A stretch of DNA of 64,000 nucleotides from Botrytis cinerea B05.10 (lineage: Eukaryota; Ascomycota; Leotiomycetes; Helotiales; Sclerotiniaceae), in assembly GCF_000143535.2 (NCBI RefSeq), contig NC_037313.1, forward strand, positions 69,501 through 133,500. Direction: 5' to 3'. The notes under the pieces were generated by a model. The model was not told the origin of the DNA. It did no database searches and saw only the letters and a list, made by a program, of their open reading frames with translations. Position numbers and translations under genes: made by a program. This document shows, piece after piece, positions 36,881 to 48,167 of this stretch. How positions within the stretch are numbered: position 1 is the stretch's first letter; the number at the start of each line of letters is the position of its first letter.

Positions 36881-36920
36881 TTCCCCTTCCCCTTCCCTTC
36901 CCTTCCCTTCCCCTTCCCTC
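36881..36920. repeat. (CCCTT)n tract
   Basis: Seven to eight CCCTT/CCCCTT units. Confidence 0.8.
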
Positions 36921-37156
36921 CCACGATAGCTGATCCCTTCTTCACAATCCAATCCCAGACGAAACCTTTCCACACGAAAGAGGAAGATGAAAAAAAAGTG
37001 GCCAGGACCATGATAAGCCGCTTGAACCCAAGAGAAAACGGAACCGCGATGATGGCGATGATGAAGGCAATGATGATCTGATGCGAGTATTTCCTGGTGG
37101 GGCGTCTCTCTCTCTCTCTCTTTTTTTTTGGATGGCTCACAATGAATCTCATCACA

Positions 37157-37182
37157 CCAAATCAAATCAAATCAAATCAAAT
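37157..37182. repeat. (AATCA)n pentamer repeat
   Basis: Five copies of AATCA. Confidence 0.8.
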
Positions 37183-37591
37183 CGATACCGGTACATGGAT
37201 GTGCGAGATAGTGGCGAGCCCGTTCTTTCTCTCCTGTCTATTCCTCCATCCGGATTATGATGGACGATCTCAAGTTGACGAATGGATCTCACATACCATA
37301 CCCATACAACCCATACAGCCCATACTACCCATACCTACCCATGCCTTGCCCATACCGTATTCAAATTCAGCCAGGAAAATTAACTTTCTTCAACAGCCAT
37401 CCAAGCTCACTCCAGGCATTCTTCTTTGCATTGGAACCTTGCCTTACCGATCAAGCCTGCATCGCATTACCTGCTGCGACGTTTTCCCTCCTGGCGGCGG
37501 CGGCGTGGACGTCTCTTCCCGTAGCTAGGTGAAGACACCCCTCCTGTTTATGTATTGTATATTGTAATCTTACATTGCCCTTTCTAAAACG

Positions 37592-37621
37592 ACCCCCAAC
37601 CCCCAACCCCCAACCCCCAAC
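37592..37621. repeat. (CCCCAAC)n heptamer repeat
   Basis: Four copies of a C-rich heptamer. It differs from the telomeric CCCTAA unit. Confidence 0.8.
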
Positions 37622-37867
37622 CACACAATACACCACTCATTACATTATTGTACATACCGACCACCTACACCTTGCTGCCGCGCAAGAAAAGTTAAAATTT
37701 GGCTGAGCCCTGGCAGCTATTCCACTATTGGAGGGGCCGACATGCACTCCAGACTTTTTCATTCAACATGAACGCACCGTGCCCCCATTCTGCACAGATT
37801 CTGCGTTCTGCACATATCCGGGAAAGAGATGTAAGTATGGTGAGGAAAGATTCCTATCGGAAATTTT

Positions 37868-37920
37868 ATGCTGATGCTCATGCTGGTGCTCATGCTCATG
37901 CTCATGCTCATGCTCATCAT
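37868..37920. repeat. (GCTCAT)n hexamer array
   Basis: About eight copies of GCTCAT/GCTGAT/GCTGGT. It yields alternating Ala-His or Glu-His frames by chance. Confidence 0.85.
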
Positions 37921-40900
37921 GCGTATGCTTCAAAAATGGCTCATGCTTCATGCTCATCCAATTGTCCGACTTGTGTCCTGTGCGGTGGTGGCCGGGCGTG
38001 ATTCTTTCAAGCTTGATCGCTGTGATGGAAGGGAAAGGGTTCGGTAGGTTACTGCGATGCACTCTACAAGCTTGTTCCGCCTGCAAGACGGGATCTCCTG
38101 CTTTTGCATATCGTTTCTCTTTGATCCCGTCCCCCCTTTTTTTTCCTCATTTTTACTACGGTCTATCCTTGAACGAAGAATTGCTTGAGCTTCAAGCCTG
38201 CGTGGAAGTTGGAGTTTGAGCTTGGATTATAAATATCTCGTGGATGTGAAGGCGACACCAGTCGCCAGTCACCAGTCACCAATGCACAACAACACCCCGT
38301 CGAGGACTACCAGTGGCACATATGCACAGATGGGAGATCAATGGTATTGCCGGCATAGCACGGCATGGCATTGACAAATACTAACTACCTGGGCCATGAC
38401 ATTGAAATTATGTAACGTAACCCCGTGACCTCTTTAGTATTAGCATCAGTACTAGGTAATTTGGTCCATCTGCTGCTCTAATAACTTCCAACCTCCGTAT
38501 CTACCGAGTACATACACGAGCCGCTGAACCAGTTCCAACCGCCGTCTTCTTTGCATAAAATATGAGAATCTTCCGTTCCTCATCACGACATTTGTCGGAT
38601 CTGCCACCAGCGCGATCGCATATCTAGCTTCGAACGCCTCATGAGCACTACTTTCAACTTTTGTGATCCACTGGTTCTCGGGCTTTTTCCAGCCTTTTCA
38701 TCATATCCTATTCTCCTACAAGTCCTGGATCATACAGTATCTGAGTCTTATTGTTCCTATGGAGTCCTTTGATACTATCGAAACTACTCGGCGGTATACC
38801 CACATAATGTTCCGTCTTCCGGGTGAGCATCTCGTAGATAATGCGATGCGATGCGTTTATCGGTTACATATGCGTTAATTACCTAACCTTTCATGACTGG
38901 TCGACCCTCACGAGAAAGTCCGACACTTCACGGATTGATCGGAGCGAGCCTTGGAATTGGTTGGGATCACTAAAATAGCTAGCTTGGCTTAGCCTTGGCC
39001 ACAACGATATTTAGTGTGATGCGCCACGGGAATTCGTTTTTACGACTCATGGGATGTATTCAACCCCTAGTTTCCTCTGCTAGAAGAGAGACCGAGAATA
39101 TTAGGGAAAAAGGAAGTGCGGGAGAATTTTGATGTCAGATCAGCCTCGGCTCCCGGACGATATTTCACCAACGATTGCGGCGTGTGCGAAGTAGTATTCT
39201 TCCTTCAAAGCGGCTTAAACATGATAGTATATCCTCAAGGTTCTTACGGTTCTCAACCGGGTAGACGGTGGGGCGTTTCAATTGGCAATAGATGAAGAGG
39301 GGAAAGAGGAGATGTATCCCTGATATGATAACCAGGTGGTAATTATTGATTATGGAGGGGATTTGACAGTCTCATACCTCCTTGGAGAGTGACATTGGTT
39401 GATGATCAATATCGTACCTCAACAACACCCTATGAAACCACCAACCACAAATTAATCCTCTCCTCAGAAAGTAGATGATCCCAAGGGATTTATTGAGGCA
39501 TGAGGCAAGTCTAGATGAAGGGAGCCGTTCTATCAAGCCAGTAGCAATATATCGTAGCAAGCATGCTGAGATGTAAAGCAGCACCAATTGTAACTTTCCT
39601 CCTGCCACTTTTGCAACATCCACATATCACGCCTTCGGCTCTTTTTCCCACCACTTTCCCACCACCAGTTTTCTCTTTATCCCGAATTAGATATATCAAA
39701 TGCTGTTGTCAACTTGTTGAGAAGGGAGGTCTCAAAGCCAAGAATCTCAAGAACAGCCGTAAGTTACTCTATCTGTGAACTCTGTAAACCCGGTTACAAT
39801 CCCTTCATCTGTACCGAGTAATGTAGTCGTTGGGACCATGCACTAATTTCACATAGACAACAACATGATAGTATAATCATACTCTATCTCTTCTTCGACG
39901 ATGCCGACAGGCCACATTAAATTGACGGCGATATTACCTATTGATTAACCTGTCTCTGCAAGGATGGGGATGCCATCCGGTTTCCCCATTAGTAATGTGA
40001 CACAGCGTGCACTGAAACGGGCAATTCGATGTCTTGTCATCTTCCAAGACTCAAGAGCTAGGTTTCAAGGTCAACAGCAAGGTTGGTGAATTACAACTGA
40101 AGCCGGAACAATGGCCGAATTAAACGGTCATCGGTGTCATTCAAAAACGAGTGGTCTTTGCGATAATAAAGATGTTGCCCCGTTCCATCCTTACTAGTAT
40201 ACATATGCTACAATGACAGGCTTCAGAGCAAGCATATTGAACGCAGGGTTCCTTCCGATGCGAAAGGGAACTGCCTTCTTCTTTGCTTCTCCCGTGAGAA
40301 GTTACGCTTGGGCACAAGGAATCCAGCAATTGAAGAGGCTCAAGCTGCCATGCCAGTTTATGCATGGGAAGATTCTTTCCTCAACAGATAATCCGAAAGA
40401 TGGGAGATGGTAAAAGCTGCATGCTTCAAACAAAATCATACATACATTGATTCGCATTGGCAATGGAACCTCTGACACGGCTTACGTTCAGATTGCATTC
40501 TGTTTGCTTACAAGTTACAACCAACAATCCATGTACCGACATGCGCGAGTCAGGGTTGCAGGTGAGATTCTAGATCCCTTTCATATTAATTGTCTATCCA
40601 AAATTGAATGCATTCCATCTCCAGACAACAGACATGATGTTCAAAATGCTATCATTTTAATATCGGGGAACGAATCGGCAACCCACGAGCTTATTCGAAC
40701 AGAGGCACCAAGGACATGTGCTGTTGGATGAATATTCAAAGGGTGGGGATGCTGTCTCAAAGCTCAAGATGACATCTAGGGTTTTTCGAGCTCGTGAGTC
40801 GTGACCCAGGAATTTCGTCACACTTCATCTCGATAATACAATCGTGGACGAAGGAGACTGGTGGAACGAGCACCTGGTCAGTCTCGAAGTTAGCCATGTT

Positions 40901-43900
40901 GCCTCTCAGCCAACATTTGCACATTGTCAACCCGCCTCGAATTTAAAAGACTCATCGGAGTGGTGTGAATTCAACTTTGTATCACATTTCCACACGGTGA
41001 AAAAGAAATAGTGAGATCTTGAAGGTGGGAGACCAGTCAGCCAGCCTTCCGCGACCCCGACGCAAGGAACGGTGCGAAATAGTGCACAGCATATGATACC
41101 GTTACTACAGCTTTTTATATCTGAGGTAATTGTTTTTCACTCATAATGGGTTTCATTCATCGATGGTTTGAAGAATATTGTCATGTGCTTTCAACTCGTT
41201 GAGATGAGACCAAACGAAACTTCCCAGCTTACTTGCGTCATCACGCATACATGCGTATCAATATCTAGATCTTGATTCTTAAAGTTTGGTTGATTACTGA
41301 CAGCTTGAGCTTTTTTGGGCACTTCTTGCGTAAATTCATGTCGATCTGTTTATCTCTAAAGATTTACCTTGATGCACTCTGTACGAAGTATGTATGTATG
41401 TACACATCGCAAATCCATGAACCCGCCGATTTGCGGAGGCGGACAATGGAGATCCTTTTCTTTCCAGTAAAAGCAGTTCTACAACAGTTGGTTATGTCTG
41501 CTGGTTGATGGAACAATGCGGCTCTCCGAGACAGGTATTGTATGTCCTGCTATGAATATGATTTCCTGTTGTACAATGAACTGGAAATTGCATGCAGATG
41601 GGGAGGAATGAGAAGAGGAAGAGGAAGGGGGATTCAAATTGCACCTTTTAGAAATTCCCTCAATCGGGATGCATCATTCGGACCGCATGTGAAAACTCAA
41701 TGGCACCAAATCGCTGAGGAGATTATGAATCCGAAAGATAAATTCTGGATTCTGATCCATACTGGTATCAGTGTAAAACTCACGAGTCACGTTGTCTTAC
41801 ACTTTTCAATTCTTTGTATAGACTATCCAAAATCCATTGGCAATACGTGACCCACGTATACCCATGAACTTCTTTTCACCGCCTCTCGCGAGCACGACCC
41901 CAGCCACCCTGCTTCGCATCCAATTGGCTCCGTTTTACCTTTTTTCCTCCCCCAGTCTCCGTGCAGCAGCCTGTGAGCAGCCGCTGCGCATGCAGGATGC
42001 AAGTGTTATGAAGGCAAGGGCCACCAGAAAATTTCGGCATCAGACCCTGCAGAGTTTTTGTGCGCAGTATGCTAGTATGGTTATCCTTGTTGGATGAGAT
42101 GAACAGAGGAAGGAGGGGAAACTTAACACTTGTTGGATGCTTATCGCGACAGCCGTCATCGAGCATTCTCTGGTATGCCTCTGTTGAGGAACTTCTCTCT
42201 CCATGATCCAATTAGTTGACAACTTCGAGCTATTCCGAACTTTTCTCTCGTGAATACAAAAGCCCAGCAAACAAGGAACCAATTCCCCTAACCAAGCACG
42301 CACAACACAGGAAAAATCCTTATTCATAGTACATACGTACCTTCTCTCCTCCTCCAACAACCACACTCCATAAGGCTAGTCCCCTTTTTCACTTTTCTGC
42401 ACACGCGGAAAACGGTCCGTCTTACACCAATTCCAGAATCCCTGTCTGGTGTCGCTCTTGGCCTGCTTGTCTCCAATCAATCCCTCCCACACGATTATGG
42501 TCTGTATGTAACGAGAAACGCACAACATCGAGAAGCAGCAAGCCCAAAGACGAGCTAACGCAAGCCCCATGGTGAAAATCCCGAAGCGAGGCTTTCCCAA
42601 AGCGTGTCACCGAGTAGGAATTACTGCTCTTTTGGGACTGGCGCAGATTTATTGTGGTTTTCGGGTGGCTTTTGGGGGGGGGTTGTGTTTTTCTGTCTGG
42701 AGGAAATAAGAAAAGACTAGGGGGGATGGATGGATGATCATGGATGGAAGGCGAGAAGAGCGAAAAAGGCTCGGTCAACGACGTGGTGGATGGTGATTGG
42801 GGTAACGTTGTTCAAAGCGAGGACGAGAGCTCGTTTTTCTTCATCCTCTGTTGACTTAGAGCCTATCCGCGAGTCTAGAGGGGAGGAAAGGTTTGTTCTA
42901 ATTTCTGTGATCGACACTCGTTGAGGGGGTTTTGGGAATGTTGTTCATGTTCGTATGATAATGAGAAAAGGGTTGATCTGGGAGAGTAGGGTGGGACCAA
43001 ATGAGTAATGAAAGTGAGTCTCGAAAAGAGGGGAAGCCACTTGATTTGAGCATTTCGGGAGTCTAATTGAAGTTCGAGATTTTCAATGTTGGATCTGGAT
43101 TCTGGAGACGGATGGATGCACTTTACAGAGTGCGGTACTGTTGTTGTGCATGCATACGGAGAAGGTAGGTAGGTACTGGATCGTGCAAAAAGCTTAGACT
43201 ATCACTACGGAGCATGTATATACGTACGATATTGACATTTGTCCGCCGAAACTATAATGTCTATGCGGTATAGATCAACAATCTAGCTCGATGATGGGAC
43301 GGCGCACTACACCACGCTGCTGCACCGCGCTGAGCGTATAAATTCTTGGCGACAATGGGAATCATAGGACAAAGCTTGAACCCTAGACGCCAGAGATCAT
43401 CCCTGAGGGAGGACTTCCTCATTGTGTACGGAATCGCAATGGACGTTGCTTTGGTTCGTGATTGAGTGCCGAATAAAAAGTCATTAATAGCTACTACTAC
43501 AATACGACCAAAATATCCACATCCAACATCACGAACTATAGTATCGCAAGCTATGACTGAGCTAAGTCTAGTGGGAAAAACCACGAAGAGAATTGATTAA
43601 TTTATTCCTTTCCTTTCAGAAGCAAAAGAGTGCGAATATTAGCGGGGGACGGAGAAAAGGCCGTTTAAATTTTTTCTTTTCTCTTTCTCTTTTGTGTTGG
43701 CGATCAGAATGAGGTGGATGGCGTCTCTTAGCGTCTTCTACACCGCCTTTTTGTGGTGGAGGACCTAGAGAGGGCGAATGAGGGGTTCTCGCTCTAGCGA
43801 CAACGAACCTTGGAAAAACGACTTATTTTTCATCGTGCTATCGTTATCGATGACTGATGGATTCTCTGGGGCATCCAATTGATGGCTTTGAATTTAGAAT

Positions 43901-45262
43901 AAAAGACTAGGGTGACTTTTGTGTCCTGATAATAACATGGTGACTTGAAAACTTGGAAGAGCCACTTTCTTATCTCACTACTCTACTCTGGTCCACTATC
44001 CATAGATAGTTCTGGCACGCACGCACGGTGATAACGAGACAAGTCAAATCTTACGGGGGGGATTGGGAAGGACGTTTTGGATATCGAAGCACCACGCTTG
44101 ATTGTATGTCAGCTTCTACATACCCATGAAACTCAGAACTCCATGGGGTTATAGACAAGGGCTGAAGGAAAAGCAAAGAAAGCGAGAGACCTGAAATTTT
44201 TATACAAAAAGTTATGAAAGTACACATTATATATATTGAAGCCGAGAAGCGGTTGCAAATGAAAGGGGAAAAAAAAAAAACACACAAACCCCAACGCTGC
44301 TGACACGCAGTCGATCAAAACAATCAAAATCAAATATAGCCTTAATATGGTACCAATATATTGTAATTCCGCAAGACCCAGTACGTGCTTATCCTCGCAG
44401 GGTAATACCCTCCTAACCCCAACAAAACCATTCGGAGATACTCCATATGTAAGTTCCAAGAACTTCACATGGGAAGGACGTTGAAGGGAATGGTACTTGC
44501 ATCTTACAGTGGTGAAAGAAAAAATATATTGTCCGCGAAAACGGGAGTATCCGCTCCCATGTCATGTCCCTAAAAACCTCAAACCAACCCGCGCCATACC
44601 TACCTACATACATACATACCTACATACATCAGTCCAGACTCGCCATGTCAATCCGTAAATGTTCTCGTGACCCTCACATGGTTGGAAAGATTTGCACATT
44701 TTGACCTCTCGGACTCAACCCCCAATTTGGTACGACCCTCGTGTCCCAAAAGATGCAATTCTAGGATTGATGTATATTGCTCGCGCATGATTTTTTAAAT
44801 GAAACTGGATGTTTTGTATAACCCCAATAGCGGCTCATCCAGAATATGATTTTCATTATGAAGCGGTAGAAAAAGAGTTAACAGGGTGTTGTTGATAGAG
44901 GTATGTGCCAGGTAAGGTGATGTTTGCTAATGACCGGAAAACGGCTGTTAAATTCAAAGATGGAAGTACAAAACATGTATGTAAGTAATGAGCAGACGCG
45001 GCACGCAGGATAGAAAAGGCATGTGAGGAAGCAACTGCGCACGCCACTCACTTGATTGCATTGAATGGAAATAGGAACTTGCAGAACTGGGAAATGCACG
45101 ATTGGATACTTTTCGCATTTCGGCTTTTTCTGAAGGACGCACCAGCCATCCATCTGAGGAATGAATAAAGAGACGCACGACATAGTTGCAGCTTTCATAT
45201 TACATGGAGAGTACAGGAGGCACTGTACTGTAACGATCGTGCATCAAGCCGGCTGCTGTTCT

Positions 45263-45291
45263 GCGAGGCGAGGCGAGGCGAGGCGAGGCGA
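45263..45291. repeat. (GAGGC)n pentamer repeat
   Basis: Five perfect copies of GCGAG/GAGGC. Confidence 0.85.
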
Positions 45292-46302
45292 ACGGGTACT
45301 TGCTGCTTGCATATCCTATGCTATGCCCTCCTTGTCCCAGTCGTCCCTCTCCATCATGTAACCAAACCAAGATATGTCTTAATGAAAGGATATGGGAGGG
45401 CAAAGGAAGTGGCAAAGTAAAGATCAACTGAACGAGATGTTAAATTTGAATTCGATTTAGTAACGGATTGGAACTTCCATGTGAAGGAATATACGGAAGC
45501 TCTTCTGCCTTGCTCACCCAAGGATTTCGAGATGAAGAGGGGGAGAATCTAGAGGTATCGGATGATATTGAAATTTGAAGGAGCCATCGGATTGAAATGC
45601 ATGATCGGGGATGTTTCTTCCTAGGGTATGACTGATTCTCGCTCAACCTTGAATTTTGATGAACACCATACACATCATCTAACATTTTTTTAATTCATTT
45701 TTCAAAACATGATGTGATCATCCATCAATCATCCCGTATCCGTTCGAAACTTCGAAGTTACTGTAGTTCATGAATGGAGACATCGGAGAATAAGATTTTC
45801 TTGTGTGAACTTGGTGATACAGACAGACGACATGGCTTTGACTTGAAGTGATGAACTGGTTTTTGGAAGAGGGGAGTTGTTGTCTTGAGATTGAATTGGG
45901 GGCTAATTGATTCCTGGATTCTAGAAATGTAGCCAGTCTGTCGATGAGGGGGGTTCACGTGATCAGGCGTTTTGGGCGCGCCTTCTGTAACTGTATCAAC
46001 GCATTCGCGCTTGCTGATGTTTTCCTTGACGTTTCGCGTCTGGAAGTCAAAATCAACGACGAATGGATGTGTGGATTGCATGAACTGTACGGCCAAGATA
46101 TCTCGACTATGAAATGCTCCCGACTAACCGTATGAGCCCAGGTATCCGATACGGCAACGTGTAAAGTGCGACATTTCTTTGTTTGAATAGATTATCATGA
46201 TCCCTGAATCTCTTCGACTCGCAAGCTTTACGGAAAGGATACAAGCAAGCAAGTATAGGCTCGAGTATAGCCTGATCTACAATCTTTTACGAGAAACCAA
46301 GC

Positions 46303-47236
46303 ATGGCACCTCCAAACCCGCAAATACCTCCGGCGGCAAACCCAGTATTTGGTGCCCATTTCGATGCGTGGAATTCGTCGGCAACAGGGCACCAGCGGGC
46401 AGAGAATAAGATAGGTGGCTCTACAGGATGGAGAGAATCTCGAGCAATGAAGCTAGGCCACCAGTTCAAGTCTGGTGGTACAGGTGGCAAAAGGATCTCC
46501 GACAAAGTTGGGGCGGGATCTGAAGACTGGGATGAGAAAGCGAACGCCTTGATTCCAAAAGAAGTCAAGGCAAGGGCAAGACGAAGTGTCAGCGACATGT
46601 TAGTGGGGAAACCAGGCTGTATGTTTTGTTGTCCCTCTCAAATTCCCTGCCTGATGCTACCATGTATACTTTATTGATGCTAGTCTTTCCCATTTAGTGC
46701 CGATGAGCGCCGAAGAACGACTGATGGAGACGCGGAAACTCGAAGATGAAACTAAAGTGGAAGGGGACGATCTAGCCCGTAAGTCTAGAGGCATCTTTGA
46801 TGAGTTGGTCATCTACATAAACGGTAGTACATATCCAATGGTCTCGGACCACAAGCTCAAGCAGTTGCTGGCAGAGAATGGTGCACGAATGTCGATGCAT
46901 CTGGGCAGGCGACAAGTCACCCACGTTATCTTGGGCAAACCTTCTGGTGTAGGAAGTGGAGCTGGAGGTGGTTTAGCTGGGGGAAAGTTGGAGAAAGAGA
47001 TACGAAGGATTGGTGGTTGTGGAGTTAAATATGTCGGTGTAGAATGGTACGCGCCATCCGGCATCCCCTGTTTGCATATTCATGCTAATCCTTCTGGCAA
47101 ATACAGGGTATTAGAAAGTATTAAGGTAGGGAAGAGACTTTCCGAGTCGCGGTTCTCGAATCTGAAGGTGGCTCCGAAAGGCCAGCGGAGCGTTTATGGC
47201 ATGTTCAAGACTACGGCCAATGCCGACGTAGATTAG
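46303..47236 (+). CDS. Stand-alone BRCT-domain protein
   Basis: Three exons, 46303-46618, 46698-47046 and 47107-47236, give 264 aa. Intron donors are GTATGT and GTACGC, acceptors TTTAG and ATACAG, and phases match. Residues 1-100 are a Pro/Asn start and a basic region. A single BRCT domain covers about 130-245: IFDELVIYINGSTYPMVSDH, then HKLKQLLAENGARMS, VTHVILGKPSG, VKYVGVEWVLESI (the invariant Trp is made across the second splice junction) and GKRLSES. Among known proteins the closest pattern is the BRCT of Rev1, but no polymerase domain follows, and Pezizomycotina carry short proteins of this type. BRCT domains bind phosphopeptides or DNA ends in damage response; the precise role is not known to me. 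The C-terminus KGQRSVYGMF looks like a conserved PIP-like or peptide motif (weak). Confidence 0.8.
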
Positions 47237-48167
47237 CAATTGGCGCTAATGACACCGAGTGGACAAGCGAATTGTTCATGCTTCCCATTCTCCTTTGGCT
47301 CAAGTCTAGCTTTCGAGTCTTGAGAGGTATGTCATTGAGGTCAATGCATATGGTATGTACGATGGATCTATATATATATGGCATGGATGCTATATTCGGT
47401 TGTCTGCTTGCTTCTACGGCGTTGTGTTAGGAATTGAGGTGCATTCTGGGTGGCTGCATAGCATCTGCGATGGGAATAGGGAATATCATTTGGGAGGTCT
47501 AGAGGCGTTTGGTGAGATTCTGGAGAAGGCTGTACCATGACATAATCTGATATCACAGTAATTAAGAAGCATCAATCACATTCACTTTCATCCATCATGT
47601 TGTCTTGTCATGTTATGTTTGAGTGATATCCTTTCAGGGAACGACGAGAACATGCTTGACAATGAAATTTGGTTCATCACCCTCATACAAGCATCCGGTT
47701 TCTTTGAAGTAGAGTCTCTAGGTCTTTTCAGATCTAACGGTGTCTTTCACTGAGTGGGAAACACTCGAATGTCGAGAACGGAGGCGGTGACGATGATTTC
47801 TTGAATCTATCGCCTAGTATCATCCATTTGTGAACAAAATCGATGTGACTAGGTATCCAAATGTATTCAAAGTGCAATCGTTCACCCAGCGAACCACTCA
47901 GTCCATGAGTTCCGACAACATTTAAGGTTTGACGTTATTGATGATCAGAAAAGTCCATTCTGTAAGTAGAAATGGTAGATTCAATTGTCCAAAATATCGG
48001 AACGGCGAATAGTTTACCGATGCACGTTGCCCCGTAAACAGGAAAATCCACCATTCACAACACATCATACGAAAAGGTTTATCCACCACCGCACAATATC
48101 TCAAACATTACATGATCATTGACTCAAAAGATACACTATCACAATCACGAACAAAGAGAGTTAGCAA
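47237..48167. other. Intergenic region
   Basis: The 0.93-kb gap between two plus-strand genes has only short frames. It presumably carries the promoter of the coiled-coil gene. Confidence 0.5.

Larger units (their letters stand above)
34701..46302. other. 11.6-kb gene desert upstream of StuA
   Basis: I found no spliced or long reading frame with protein-like composition on either strand. All frames above 100 codons are low-complexity or lack ATG and introns. The region is rich in simple repeats (35401-35423, 36636-36728, 36881-36920, 37157-37182, 37592-37621, 37868-37920, 45263-45291) and has no terminal inverted repeats or transposase-like frames that I can see. It is probably distal regulatory DNA of StuA and/or the promoter of the BRCT gene, and could host long non-coding RNAs. 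Confidence 0.5.
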
